Shown here one piece after another: positions 47,675 through 57,869 of a stretch of 64,000 nucleotides of DNA. Position 1 is the stretch's first letter. Every line of letters begins with the position of its first letter. Source of the DNA: Anaerobiospirillum sp. NML120448. Lineage in GTDB: Bacteria > Pseudomonadota > Gammaproteobacteria > Enterobacterales > Succinivibrionaceae. The stretch spans positions 1 through 64,000 of the forward strand of contig NZ_JALKIM010000005.1 in NCBI RefSeq assembly GCF_023050945.1, written 5' to 3'. Position numbers and translations under genes: made by a program. Under the pieces are notes generated by a model that was not told where the DNA came from, ran no database searches, and saw nothing but the letters and a program-made list of their open reading frames with translations.

Positions 47675-47709
47675 AAAAGCCATGGTCTTAGTCAGATCAT
47701 GGCTTTTTT
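47675..47709 (+). terminator. sppA terminator
   Basis: AAAAGCCATG (47675-47684) pairs with CATGGCTTTT (47698-47707), followed by more T. It shares almost its whole sequence with the hairpin at 48297-48327. Confidence 0.85.
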
Positions 47710-48296
47710 ATTGGCCCACCTTAGCACATTAGCTTCTTAGCTCCTTTGCAGCTTAGCTGCTGACCCTATTAAGTCCTGCACTATCAAAGCTAACAAAGAG
47801 TCAAACAGCAAAAACTCTACCCTCAGCCCTGCTTATCAATGCCCAAAAGCTATGCCCACATTTTACCCTTACCCTATTAATGGCAATTTATTACCTTCAT
47901 TTCACCATTGCTTAGGCTCGCAATCTCGTAGTAGCGATGGCTTATAAATGCCCGTGTCGCATGGGCGTAGGAGCGTTGGAGCGCATGAGTGCAGACACTT
48001 AGAAGCGCTGCTGCTTAATTTCTTGTGTAGCTTGTTAGGCTTTGAACTTAGGGAAGCTAAAGGGGCCAAGAGCTAAGGGCTTGTTGGTCTTTTATGATAT
48101 GGAGGTTTTGAGCGCTGTGGCGTTTGGGTAGCAAGCGCCAAGCATGGACTTGGGCGTTTAGGGACAAAGGTCAAGAACCATGCCTAAGCATGGAGCCATG
48201 CTTGGGGATTGGGCTTTTGGACTTGGGGCAAGCGCCAAGCGGCAAGCATGGGATTTGAGGTCGCATTTGTGGCTTTGAGAGAGGTTCAAATACAAC
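47710..48296. other. Intergenic region between sppA and lon
   Basis: No gene supported. 47930-48260 is word-biased (GGGCAAGCGCCAAGC, GGAGCG and GCATGGG repeats). Confidence 0.4.
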
Positions 48297-48327
48297 AAAG
48301 CCATGGGCTTGGTCAGACCATGGCTTG
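48297..48327. terminator. Hairpin similar to the sppA terminator
   Basis: AAGCCATG (48298-48305) pairs with CATGGCTT (48319-48326). It reads as a near copy of the hairpin at 47675. The T-run is interrupted, so termination strength is doubtful. Confidence 0.5.
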
Positions 48328-48345
48328 TGCTTAATAATTGAACTT

Positions 48346-48387
48346 AAGAGCCCTAGCTAAAGCTAGGAAGGGTCTCTTAGGGCTCTT
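48346..48387 (-). terminator. lon terminator overlapping the stop codon
   Basis: AAGAGCCCTA (48346-48355) pairs perfectly over 10 bp with TAGGGCTCTT (48378-48387). The right arm includes the last base of the lon stop. No strong T-run on the minus strand (AAGTTCAATT follows). Confidence 0.5.
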
Positions 48388-51383
48388 TAGCAAGATTGAG
48401 CCTTTTTAGTAGGAGCTTTGGAGCGGCCTTTAGATGGGCCCTTTGGTTGCTCCTCACTCTCTTGAATAGGATTATTCCTAATCTCAGAAACGCTAGCCTC
48501 TGAGGCATCCTTAATCTCCATAGAGATCTTACGATCCTCAGCCTCTTGCTTAAGCTTGCGCTTATGCTCTGATTCTAAGTAATACTTTAGAGTCCACTCT
48601 TCTAAAGTCTTAGGCTCAAACTTATGAGGATCGTTCTCCAGTGCGATGTCTAAAACCTCTTGGATAGTCTTAACAGGCTTAATAGTTAAGCTATTTAATA
48701 CTACCTTAGGCATATCCCAGAGATCCTTTTTATTATCATAAGGGATACATACAGTCTTAACACCACCACGGAGCGCAGCTAAGAGTTTCTCTTTTAGTCC
48801 ACCAATAGCTAACACATCACCACGCAAGGTAATTTCACCAGTCATGGCCACATCAGAGCGTACTGGATTGCCAGTTAAAGCTGAAACAATAGCGGTAGTG
48901 ATAGCACAACCTGCTGATGGGCCGTCCTTTGGAATAGCACCTTCAGGGAAGTGTAAGTTTAGATCAACACATTGATAGAAACTTGGAGATAACTTAAAGT
49001 TTCTAGCCTGAGATCTTACCCAAGCAATGGAGGCAAAAACTGACTCTTTCATGACTGAGCCTAATTGACCAGTCAAGAGATGAGAGCCCTTGCCCTCATT
49101 GGCAATAACTTCCACTTGTAAAATATCGCCACCTACCGAGCTTACTGATAAGCCGTTCACAATACCTACACGGTTTTCTTTGAGCTTGGAGGTAAAGTCA
49201 AAGCGCTTTGGACCGATGAGCTTTTCAATCTCCTTAACGCCTAAAACAACCTTTTTAGGTGTCTTTGGAGGATTGATCATTAAGTCTTTAACTACCTTAC
49301 GGCACAGCTCACCAATAATACGCTCTAAGCTACGAACACCTGCCTCTAAGGTATAGTGGGTAATAAGCTGCTTTAGGCCTGCATCAGAGATATCAAACTC
49401 ACTCTCTGATAAACCATTTTTTACTAACTGCTTAGGCAATAAGTGCTCACGGGCAATATGGAACTTCTCATCAGCTGTATAGCTGGAAAGATCAATGATT
49501 TCCATACGATCACGTAAAGCTGGTGGAATATTGTAGCTATTAGCAGTAGCAATAAATAAGGTATGGGATAGATCGAAATCTAAATCCAAATAATTGTCAT
49601 TAAAGGACTTATTTTGCTCAGGATCTAATACCTCAAGCAAAGCTGCTGAAATATCGCCATGGAACGAATTGGTAGAAACCTTATCAATCTCATCGAGCAA
49701 GAATAATGGGTTGTTGACACCACACTTGATCATAGATTGAATAATACGACCAGGCATAGAACCAATATAAGTACGTCTGTGGCCACGAATTTCGGACTCA
49801 TCATACATACCTCCTAAAGCAACACGAACATACTTACGTCCAGTAGCTTTAGCAATGGAGCTTGCCAGTGAGGTTTTACCAATACCTGGTGGGCCCATGA
49901 GACATAAAATCTGGCCATGAGCATCAACATTTTCACGACGGGTTTGCACAGCTAAGAACTCTAAAATACGATCTTTAACTTTATCTAAACCGTAGTGATC
50001 ATGCTCTAAAACATCACGGGCCTTACCTAAATCACGGTTTAAAGTGGATTGGGCACGCCATGGAATCGAGAGCACGGTTTCAATGTAGTTGCGAACAGTA
50101 GAGTTCTCGCCTGAGTTAATAGGCATATTAGCCAAGCGGCTAATTTCCTTCTTTAAACGGGCAATAACCTCTGGAGGTGCGTCTAAGGCCTCAGTCTTAT
50201 TGTTGAGTTCATCAATATCAGAACTATCATCAATATTGATATTAAGCTCACGCTTAATAGCCTTTAATTGCTCATGTAAATAGAACTCACGCTGGGACTT
50301 ATCCATAGCAGCACGAGCTTCTTCGGCAATCTTTTTATCAGTCTCAGCCTTATAGGTATAATTGTTTAAATAAGCAATAATAGCCTTGGCACGAGCTACT
50401 GGATTGAGGGTCTCTAAGATGTAGTTCTTGTCATAGTGAGGCAAGCTCAATAATTGAGCTAAGGCATCACATAAGGTTCCTAAGTCAGCGATCTTGCGAA
50501 CCTTTTTGAGCATTTCCACAGGAACGCCACGATCAAGAATATTGCGACCGCCCTTGTTCTGTTGTTCTAAGGCTAAATCTAATGCATTTAAGACAGCATT
50601 TAAATAGCGCTTAGCAATATTGTCATCCACTTCAACAGATGGCACTACCTCAACTTCAACACGACGTACATTGTCAGTAGGATCATCAACAATACGCTTA
50701 ATAATGATGCGCTGCTCACCACAAATAGTAGCACGGAACTGATCTTGATCGTTATAGTCGCCATCTAGCACCTGAGCTAGTACGCCATAACGACTTAAAT
50801 CTTCCTTTTCTGGGCGTAGATCAGTGTCATTAGTCTGGCTAAAAACAGCAATCTTGGTATGAGTATCCAAGGCATCATACATAGCAAGCACAGTGCTTTC
50901 ACGGCCTGCAATTAAGGCTACATTAGCACCTGGGGTAATAATAGAGCGTAAGATTACTAATGGATAAGTAGTAACCTTGTTATTATCCTCTACTACTAAC
51001 ACGCCATCTTCCTTTGACACATTGTCATTGGAGCTCTTAGCACTACCTTTATTGCTAGTTTTAGCGCTACGTGTTTTAGCTGTAACTTTAGTAGACTTAA
51101 TAGCGTTAACAGCCTCTTTAGTGGCACTATTAGCACCATCGCTGTCACTAACTGCATTTACTAAAGTATCAGTATTGCTACCTAACTGTTCAGCTTCATC
51201 TGCCTGTAAAAGCTCTACTTTGCTAGCGCTCTTCTTAACTGCATTAGCATTGCTAGTTTTAGCTCTAGCAGGGCGCTTAGCTGATGTTTTCACATTAGTA
51301 GTTTTGGACTTAGCAGCAGGCTTTTTATTTTCTGCTTGATCCTTATCTTGTGATGCTTGTGAAGAAGTCTTTGCTTTTACCAT
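48387..51383 (-). CDS. lon: ATP-dependent protease Lon with N- and C-terminal extensions
   Basis: 998 residues against 784 in E. coli. Residues 1-130 are Lys/Ala/Thr/Ser-rich and disordered-looking. The substrate-binding LON domain starts near 137 (TYPLVILRSIITPGAN). The AAA+ module has Walker A GPPGIGKTS (about 495) and Walker B FLLDEIDKV. The protease domain has catalytic Ser in KDGPSAGC (about 820) and Lys in LKEKLLAALRGG (about 863). The last 70 residues are polar and extra. Lon degrades misfolded and regulatory proteins in the cytosol. It lies next to clpX in the conserved tig-clpP-clpX-lon block, 96 nt apart, so it may have its own promoter. Confidence 0.96.
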   Translation of the reverse strand: MVKAKTSSQASQDKDQAENKKPAAKSKTTNVKTSAKRPARAKTSNANAVKKSASKVELLQADEAEQLGSNTDTLVNAVSDSDGANSATKEAVNAIKSTKVTAKTRSAKTSNKGSAKSSNDNVSKEDGVLVVEDNNKVTTYPLVILRSIITPGANVALIAGRESTVLAMYDALDTHTKIAVFSQTNDTDLRPEKEDLSRYGVLAQVLDGDYNDQDQFRATICGEQRIIIKRIVDDPTDNVRRVEVEVVPSVEVDDNIAKRYLNAVLNALDLALEQQNKGGRNILDRGVPVEMLKKVRKIADLGTLCDALAQLLSLPHYDKNYILETLNPVARAKAIIAYLNNYTYKAETDKKIAEEARAAMDKSQREFYLHEQLKAIKRELNINIDDSSDIDELNNKTEALDAPPEVIARLKKEISRLANMPINSGENSTVRNYIETVLSIPWRAQSTLNRDLGKARDVLEHDHYGLDKVKDRILEFLAVQTRRENVDAHGQILCLMGPPGIGKTSLASSIAKATGRKYVRVALGGMYDESEIRGHRRTYIGSMPGRIIQSMIKCGVNNPLFLLDEIDKVSTNSFHGDISAALLEVLDPEQNKSFNDNYLDLDFDLSHTLFIATANSYNIPPALRDRMEIIDLSSYTADEKFHIAREHLLPKQLVKNGLSESEFDISDAGLKQLITHYTLEAGVRSLERIIGELCRKVVKDLMINPPKTPKKVVLGVKEIEKLIGPKRFDFTSKLKENRVGIVNGLSVSSVGGDILQVEVIANEGKGSHLLTGQLGSVMKESVFASIAWVRSQARNFKLSPSFYQCVDLNLHFPEGAIPKDGPSAGCAITTAIVSALTGNPVRSDVAMTGEITLRGDVLAIGGLKEKLLAALRGGVKTVCIPYDNKKDLWDMPKVVLNSLTIKPVKTIQEVLDIALENDPHKFEPKTLEEWTLKYYLESEHKRKLKQEAEDRKISMEIKDASEASVSEIRNNPIQESEEQPKGPSKGRSKAPTKKAQSC

Positions 51384-51479
51384 CTTAAAATCTTTGGTTA
51401 ATCAAATACCATAAAAGAAATAAGCGCCATTTTTGCTCTTGAGGCTAAAATGGTACTTTGATTGAGCTTTTATCCAAAT

Positions 51480-52757
51480 TTAGCTATTAGCTGATTGTGC
51501 AGTAGCTTCGTTCTTTTTAACGATTTGAGGCTCAGTACCCTCACGTACGGTTTGCTCAGTAACAATAACCTTTTGCACGTCACTTACAGAAGGAATATCG
51601 TACATAGTATTTAAGAGCAAGCCTTCTACTACAGAGCGTAAGCCACGGGCACCAGTATGACGCTCAATGGAAGTGTCAGCAATTGCGCCTAAAGCTTCAT
51701 CAGTAAACTCAAGCTCTACGCCTTCATATCTAAAGATAGCTTGGTACTGCTTGATTACAGCATTCTTTGGCTCAGTTAATACGCGAACTAATTGCTCACG
51801 ATTTAACTCTTCTAAAGCTGAAATAACAGGTAAACGGCCTACGAACTCAGGAATAATACCGAACTTAACTAGGTCATCAGGCTCTACCTTGCGATACTTC
51901 TCAGTTAAGGTCATTTGCTCATCTTTGCCCTTAACATCAGCACCAAAGCCAATGCCGCTATTAGTAGTAAGACGCTTATCTACAATCTTCTCTAAGCCAT
52001 CAAAAGCACCACCGCAGATAAATAAGATCTGAGAGGTATCAACCTCAATCATAGGTTGATTTGGGTGCTTACGACCACCTGTAGGAGGTACAGAGGCTAC
52101 AGTACCCTCAATGAGCTTTAATAAGGCTTGTTGTACACCCTCACCTGATACATCACGGGTGATGGATGGATTTTCACTCTTACGTGCAATCTTATCGATT
52201 TCGTCAATATAGATAATGCCCTTTTGAGCCTTTTCTACATTGCCTTCGCAAGAGTTTAATAAACGTACGATTACATTTTCTACGTCCTCACCTACGTAAC
52301 CTGCCTCGGTTAAAGTAGTAGCATCAGACATAGCAAAAGGAACGTTTAAATAACGAGCTAAGCTTTGAACTAATAAAGTCTTACCAGAACCTGTAGGGCC
52401 AATCATTAAAATATTGGACTTACCAAGCTCAACATCAGTCTCGACATAAGACTGACGTAGACGCTTATAGTGGTTATAAACAGCTACGGACAACACCTTT
52501 TTAGCATCATCTTGACCAATAACATATTGATCTAAATGGGCTGCAATTTCGTGTGGGGTTGGAATATTGTCTAAGTCAATATAGCCAGGATCATCTTTAT
52601 GAGGATCCATTTCCTGCTTTCTTTGCTTAACAATTTCGTAACAACGCTCGACACAATCAGAACAGATACAAGAACCTGCTGAAGATTGAATCAAAGTACG
52701 AGAGTCATTAGACTGCTCGCCACAAAAGACACAATAATTTTTCTTTTTAGTGGTCAT
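51480..52757 (-). CDS. clpX: ATP-dependent Clp protease ATP-binding subunit ClpX
   Basis: 425 residues, the standard length. The N-terminal zinc-binding domain has Cys pairs (CVFCGE, then CICSDC). Walker A is GPTGSGKT and Walker [10 protein letters not shown], and the pore loop GYVGED and ClpP-contacting IGF loop (SGIGFGAD) are intact. ClpX is the hexameric unfoldase that feeds tagged proteins to ClpP. The gene starts 15 nt after the clpP stop, so the two are co-transcribed. The intact IGF loop argues that it still docks on the ClpP variant upstream despite that protein's tail. Confidence 0.97.
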   Translation of the reverse strand: MTTKKKNYCVFCGEQSNDSRTLIQSSAGSCICSDCVERCYEIVKQRKQEMDPHKDDPGYIDLDNIPTPHEIAAHLDQYVIGQDDAKKVLSVAVYNHYKRLRQSYVETDVELGKSNILMIGPTGSGKTLLVQSLARYLNVPFAMSDATTLTEAGYVGEDVENVIVRLLNSCEGNVEKAQKGIIYIDEIDKIARKSENPSITRDVSGEGVQQALLKLIEGTVASVPPTGGRKHPNQPMIEVDTSQILFICGGAFDGLEKIVDKRLTTNSGIGFGADVKGKDEQMTLTEKYRKVEPDDLVKFGIIPEFVGRLPVISALEELNREQLVRVLTEPKNAVIKQYQAIFRYEGVELEFTDEALGAIADTSIERHTGARGLRSVVEGLLLNTMYDIPSVSDVQKVIVTEQTVREGTEPQIVKKNEATAQSANS

Positions 52758-52772
52758 CTCGCAAAATTCCCG

Positions 52773-54593
52773 TTAATTACGTCCTTTACCGTTAGCATTA
52801 TTATTTTTGCCACGACCTTTATTCTTTTCTTGACCATTAGGCTTAACATTTGAGCCGCTTTGGCCTTGGTTTGGTGGCATATTTTGTCCCATATTGCCCA
52901 TCATGCCAGGAGGAACCATGCCTTGGCCTCCCATCATGTTAGCGCCAAAAGGATTAGGCATAACAGGCATACCCCCCATCATACCCTGACCATTATTCAT
53001 TCCCATGGCGTTGACATTCTGACCTTGAGGCAAGCCATTATTTTGCATAAAGGACTGCATAACCTGACCTAAAGGTGAATTAGGGTTAGCTCCAGGCATC
53101 ATATTAGGGCGAGGCATATTGTTATTAGCACCCACCATATTATTAGGCATACCAAATGGTGGCATCATCATGCCATTAGGAGCCATAAATGGAGGCACAC
53201 CCATCATAGGGGCAGACGGAAACTTTTGCATATTGTTCTGACCGCCTAATTGAGGATTAATGCCCTGTCCATTAGAGTCATTTGTGCCACTAACAGGCAT
53301 TGCCCCAGCTACCCCAGGTACTCCTGGGGTGATAGATGTACCTGCGCTGCCTTGAGCAGCAGGCGCAGCTGGTGCGCCTTGGTTTTGGGCTTGGGCCTGA
53401 GCCTGAGCCTGAGCTTGAGCTTGGGCCATAAAATTAAAAAAAGCCTTTAAATCAATATTGCCACCATTAGCACCTAAAGCGGCGGCTAAGGCATTAGCAT
53501 TATCAGGACTTAACTCTTTATTTGCCTCAGGAGCACTATTTTCTGCATTGGCAGCATCTTTGTTATTGTTGCCATCAGGTAAGCTTCCAGCTACAGCAGA
53601 TTGTTGTGCAATAGTCTTATCTAAATTTAAAGCTAAATCCTTAGCATTTAAATCTTGAGCTTCGACTACCTTATCTCCAGGATCTTGAGTACTGACACTT
53701 TTAGCGCAAGGCTCAATAATTAGCTCATCTTCGCTATTATCACTATGAGCCTTAGCATTTACTAAAGAACCACTAGGGGCAGCATTTTTAGTCTCATTAT
53801 TTGGTACAGCATTGACCAAAGAACTAAAAATGGTAGCCATATCTGGGCTTAAAGAAGTCTCGTTGTTAACTATAGGTGCTCCGCCGGCAGGGCCGGGGCC
53901 ATCATCATTAGGGTCATCACCATCAGGTCTCTTAGAAGAGCCATGGTTTTCACCGTTAGATTGACGCTCTTGAGCCTCCTCGCCACGACGAGTAATAACC
54001 TTATCAATTAAGCCATAATTTAAAGCTTCTTGAGCTGACATGAAGTTATCACGCTCACAGTCAGCCATTACTTTTTCTAAAGGCTGATTAGTATTAGCAG
54101 CTAAAATTGAGGTTAAAGTGTGCTTGATACGCTCAGTTTCTTTGGCGTGGATCATAATGTCAGTAGCCTGACCTTTAAATCCACCTAAAGGCTGGTGAAT
54201 CATAATACGAGCATGAGGTAGAGCAATACGTTTGCCCTTAGCACCACCTGCAAGTAAGAATGAGCCCATGGAGCAAGCCTGTCCAATACATAATGTGCAA
54301 ACATCTGGTTTGATGTATTGCATAGTATCGTAAATAGCCATACCAGCAGTCACTACACCACCAGGGCTATTAATATATAAGTAGATGTCCTTATTAGGAT
54401 CATCAGACTCTAAGAATAGCAGCTGGGCGATAATAAGATCGGCCATATGGTCTTCTACTTCGCCAGTTAAAAAGATCACACGATCCTTCAACATGCGAGA
54501 ATAGATATCAAAAGAACGCTCACCGCGTCCTGTCTGCTCAATCACCATTGGAACGAGATTGGCCATTCTAGTTTGAAGCTCACTGCCAGACAT
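52773..54593 (-). CDS. clpP: Clp protease proteolytic subunit ClpP with a ~400-residue C-terminal extension
   Basis: 606 residues from the ATG at 54593, which gives [20 protein letters not shown] and lines up with other ClpP starts; a GTG 17 codons upstream (54644) is less likely. The core (1-205) is a normal serine protease with the triad Ser108 ([11 protein letters not shown]), His133 (RIMIHQP) and Asp182 ([11 protein letters not shown]). Normal ClpP is about 200 residues. Here 205-606 continues in frame as acidic/Ser/Asn linker, then an [12 protein letters not shown] run, then Met/Asn/Gly/Pro-rich sequence and a basic end ([10 protein letters not shown]). ClpP forms a 14-mer chamber, so the tail would occur 14 times. 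No stop codon or frameshift separates core and tail, and clpX starts only 15 nt later. Confidence 0.93.
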   Translation of the reverse strand: MSGSELQTRMANLVPMVIEQTGRGERSFDIYSRMLKDRVIFLTGEVEDHMADLIIAQLLFLESDDPNKDIYLYINSPGGVVTAGMAIYDTMQYIKPDVCTLCIGQACSMGSFLLAGGAKGKRIALPHARIMIHQPLGGFKGQATDIMIHAKETERIKHTLTSILAANTNQPLEKVMADCERDNFMSAQEALNYGLIDKVITRRGEEAQERQSNGENHGSSKRPDGDDPNDDGPGPAGGAPIVNNETSLSPDMATIFSSLVNAVPNNETKNAAPSGSLVNAKAHSDNSEDELIIEPCAKSVSTQDPGDKVVEAQDLNAKDLALNLDKTIAQQSAVAGSLPDGNNNKDAANAENSAPEANKELSPDNANALAAALGANGGNIDLKAFFNFMAQAQAQAQAQAQAQNQGAPAAPAAQGSAGTSITPGVPGVAGAMPVSGTNDSNGQGINPQLGGQNNMQKFPSAPMMGVPPFMAPNGMMMPPFGMPNNMVGANNNMPRPNMMPGANPNSPLGQVMQSFMQNNGLPQGQNVNAMGMNNGQGMMGGMPVMPNPFGANMMGGQGMVPPGMMGNMGQNMPPNQGQSGSNVKPNGQEKNKGRGKNNNANGKGRN

Positions 54594-54886
54594 GAAGCGC
54601 TCAACTCCCAAATTAAACATTAAAAACTCATTAATAACTTGCACTTTATCTAATAGCTAACTTATTAACGCTATTAGACTCAACCTCAAGAAACTAACAA
54701 CTTGACCTTAATTAATTATGCCAAACCTTAAAAAGGACAAATTATAAAAATACCATGGATCCAAGATTATAGCCTAATCTTATAGCCATGTCGCTTATCT
54801 ATTGAAAACAAGACTCAAATGTAGCTAAATAAAAAAAGTGCCCACTCTACTTAATTTGAGAAGGCACCCTTTGCCAGTATGACCTA

Positions 54887-54943
54887 GCAAAAGTTTTGAC
54901 CAAAAACCTTAAACTAAACCTAGAACTTTTGGTCAAAACTTTT
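54887..54943. repeat. 17-bp perfect palindrome between tig and clpP
   Basis: AAAAGTTTTGACCAAAA (ending 54905) is perfectly complementary to TTTTGGTCAAAACTTTT (54927-54943). It shares GCAAAAGTTTTGACC with a palindrome at 57777-57828. It could be a mobile palindromic element or an attenuator/processing site in the tig-clpP transcript. Confidence 0.75.
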
Positions 54944-54968
54944 AAGAAAACTACTGACTAAACTCATA

Positions 54969-55001
54969 AAATACAGCGCCCATAATGAGCGCTGCATTTT
55001 T
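54969..55001 (-). terminator. Possible tig terminator
   Basis: AAAATACAGCGC and GCGCTGCATTTTT form an 11-of-12 stem, with TATTTTAT following on the minus strand. It is about 56 nt beyond the tig stop. Confidence 0.6.
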
Positions 55002-55056
55002 ATCCTAGCTAAAATTTAGCAAGAATAAGCTACTTAGAGATTAATTAATCAGCAGA

Positions 55057-56442
55057 CTATTCTTTATTTGACTCAGAAGCAGCCTGTGCCTTCTCTTGTA
55101 ACTTTTTACCTTTGTCAGCCTCAAACTGGGCTGCGAGATCCTTTAACTCATTGAAGGACTTCTCAGTTACAGTGCAATCAGTTAAGTCGGTAAGAACCTT
55201 AACTAACTTACGCTCAGAAGCGATATTGGCCATAGCGGTTACGGCCTTCTTGTCCTTCTTAATCTCGTTCTTGTACTCTTCTGGATCCTCGTAAGCTACG
55301 GAGAGATCATTGATAACAGCATCGATGTCTTCGAGATTAACTACAATGTCAATGTTGTTGTTCTTGAGAATGCCGTGGATTAAAACTTGAGTACGAACAC
55401 GATCCTCAGCTAATGGTACGAAGGAAGCCATTAAAGCCTTCTTTAACTTCTCATCAACCTTAGGCATCTGGAGCTGGCTGCTTAATAAACGCTCAGCCTC
55501 TTTTTGTACTAAGACCTCAGGAAGCTCGATCTCACCATAGAGCTCACCAATCTTCTCAACAATGTTCTCAATGCTTAAGTTTACACAAACACTTTCACCT
55601 TGCTGAGCGATGTTTTGAGATAAGTTGCTCTTGAACTCTTCTACGCCCTTATCGCCGTAACCGAAGGCCTTTAAGAAGTCCTCATTTAACTCTGGTAAAA
55701 CGTACTTAGATACGCTATTTACCTTGATGTCGAAAGTAGCAGCAGCGCCAGCTAACTCAGCTACGTGATAGGACTCTGGGAAGGTGCAGTTAATGGTGAA
55801 CTCTTCGCCAGCCTTGTGACCCTTGATGTTCTCGATAAAGCCAGGAATCATCTGGGCGTGATCGATGTCTAAATCAAAGCCCTTAGCTTCGCCACCACTA
55901 AATGGAACACCGTCCTTCTTACCTAAGAAGTCAATGTTAGCTACAGTACCGTCTGCAACCTCACCACCATCGATTGGCTCAAGCTTAGCTTGCTGAGTAC
56001 GTAACTGATCTACAACCTTGTTTAAGTCGTCCTCAGATACTTTAACAGTGAAGGCCTCAGTCTTAACAGACTTTAAGTCCTTAGACTCTAAAACAGGATA
56101 TACATCAACAGTCATAGAGAAAGTGAACTCAACGTCTTTTTCTAACTTACCAACATTAACAATAGATGGATAGCTGCCTGAAATCATGTCAACTTCTGAC
56201 TGCTTTAAAGCCTCAGGAACAAACTTGTTGAAAAGCTCATCTAAAGCATCAGCCTTTACACGCTGACCATACATAGATTCAAAAGCGGACTTTGGAATGT
56301 GGCCCTTACGGAAACCATCAATACGTGCATTCTTATAAATCTTGTTATAAGTAGCAGTGTAAATCTCATTTACACTTTCAACTGGAACTACTACATCTAA
56401 TTGATCTTTAGTAGCATTAATGTTTTTAACAGTAACCTGCAT
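55057..56442 (-). CDS. tig: Trigger factor
   Basis: 461 residues against 432 in E. coli. It is a ribosome-bound chaperone with peptidyl-prolyl isomerase activity that meets nascent chains. The N-terminal ribosome-binding motif GFRKGHIPKSAFE is near residues 44-56, the FKBP-like domain lies at about 160-245 (VANIDFLGKKDG), and the helical C-terminal arms follow. The last 25 residues are a charged Lys/Glu/Ala tail. GAGG precedes the ATG at 56442. It is the first gene of the tig-clpP-clpX-lon block, separated from clpP by 464 nt that contain a terminator-like hairpin and a long palindrome. Confidence 0.97.
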   Translation of the reverse strand: MQVTVKNINATKDQLDVVVPVESVNEIYTATYNKIYKNARIDGFRKGHIPKSAFESMYGQRVKADALDELFNKFVPEALKQSEVDMISGSYPSIVNVGKLEKDVEFTFSMTVDVYPVLESKDLKSVKTEAFTVKVSEDDLNKVVDQLRTQQAKLEPIDGGEVADGTVANIDFLGKKDGVPFSGGEAKGFDLDIDHAQMIPGFIENIKGHKAGEEFTINCTFPESYHVAELAGAAATFDIKVNSVSKYVLPELNEDFLKAFGYGDKGVEEFKSNLSQNIAQQGESVCVNLSIENIVEKIGELYGEIELPEVLVQKEAERLLSSQLQMPKVDEKLKKALMASFVPLAEDRVRTQVLIHGILKNNNIDIVVNLEDIDAVINDLSVAYEDPEEYKNEIKKDKKAVTAMANIASERKLVKVLTDLTDCTVTEKSFNELKDLAAQFEADKGKKLQEKAQAASESNKE

Positions 56443-57869
56443 TGTTAAACCTCAAAGTGCGAGTGCAGAATGAATATATGCCCAGCTCTACAGCATAATG
56501 CCCAATACTGGGGAGTAAAAATCAAGAAATAACTATCTTGATTTTGCTTATAATCGCCTGTTTACTTATACCTAAGTAAAGACTTAATCACTTGCTGCAC
56601 CAAGTCGCAGTTCTGAGTGCTCTTAGTACATAGTGCCATTTAACTATATGTGGTCGGTATAACCATTTTTAAAGTCTAGGTACTAAAATTTTTAATGAAA
56701 TTTAAAACTGCCACTTGGTACAACAAGTCCTCAGCATCTGCTGGGTTAAGATTAATCTTTGCTATCGGCATTTAGCGACAATAAAACCAAAAGATTATAA
56801 TAGTATAATCGTTTAAATTCCATAACCTAGACACAAAAATGCCCTACTAAGTATATAAGTATTGTCTCTACACATAATCTTTTACAAAAGATCAAATACT
56901 CTTACCAAAAGCCAAAGCACCTCTCCCCCAATAAGAACTAGCTCATCCCTTAAGCACCATTACCACCCCTAAACATAAGCACCCGTCACCACCTCCATCC
57001 ATAGCCTCCCCTTAAAAAAACAAAGCTTAGCACCGCACCGCTCTGCCTAGCCGTGCCATGCCATGCCATGCCACTCCGCACTACCCTGCTCTGCCGCACC
57101 GCCGCTGGCGCTACCACCTACGTAGCTGTTAGAGCTATTGCATCTTTTGCTGTAGTAGCGGTTGCTATATTGTGCTTTATCTCAAGCTACAGCCACTAAC
57201 TCTTTAGAAAGCTATCTTGCTCACCTCAAGTAACGGGCTTAGCAATGTCGATTAAAGTGCACCAATCTTAAGAAAGTGATTGCTTTTCTACTTTTCTTGA
57301 TACTTGCCTACCTTGCGGTATGAACACATGCTTGGCAGCATAATGACAAGCTGCTTTATATTGATGAAACGACCAAAAGATAGCAAAGCAGGAATTGGTT
57401 TTCTCAATGAAAGGCCTCCCCATACTTGGCAAATTTATGGTGGTAGAAAAAAAGCGGCTTGTTTAGCTTGCTTGTCGTGCGTGTTTAGCGGGCTAGATTA
57501 GCTTGCTGGTTTAGTAAGCTTAGCAGGCTACCTTGCTGGCGGCAGGGCTGGATGAGAGGTGTTTTTGATTGGTTGGGACAGCGGGGTTGGGATGTTAAGT
57601 ATTGCTAAAGCTAAGTTAGCGTTCTCTACTTTGTGGCAAGGTTCAAGCTTGTATTATGATTACATTGACAATTTTATAGTGAGCTCTCAAAATGCTTGTA
57701 AATATTTTTTTATGTGAATATTTTGCATTTGAAATTTTTCTATCATTATTGTGCCATCTTATCTAATTACAGCTTGGCAAAAGTTTTGACCTCCTCTTGT
57801 TAAATTTTTTGGGGATCAAAACTTTTGCTATAAGCTCTTAGAAAAGTCTTGTAAGGGAGATTCGCTCTA
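56443..57869. other. 1.4-kb intergenic region between divergent tig and the GH84 gene
   Basis: No gene supported; a 65-codon frame at 57304-57501 has no domain. It contains a 9-bp hairpin at 56518-56545 (AAAATCAAG / CTTGATTTT), a TGCCA word run at about 57055-57077 and CTTGC/GGCTA words at 57450-57545. A palindrome of the AAGTTTTGA family sits at its right end. Promoters of tig and of the GH84 gene must lie here. Confidence 0.45.
57777..57828. repeat. Palindrome upstream of the GH84 gene, related to the one at 54887
   Basis: GCAAAAGTTTTGA (57777-57789) is complementary to TCAAAACTTTTGC (57816-57828), 13 bp perfect. The left arm GCAAAAGTTTTGACC is identical to the left arm at 54887. It lies 42 nt before the GH84 start. 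Confidence 0.7.

Noticed and set aside
57304-57501. 65-codon plus-strand frame
   Set aside because: No domain, word-biased end, no ribosome site.
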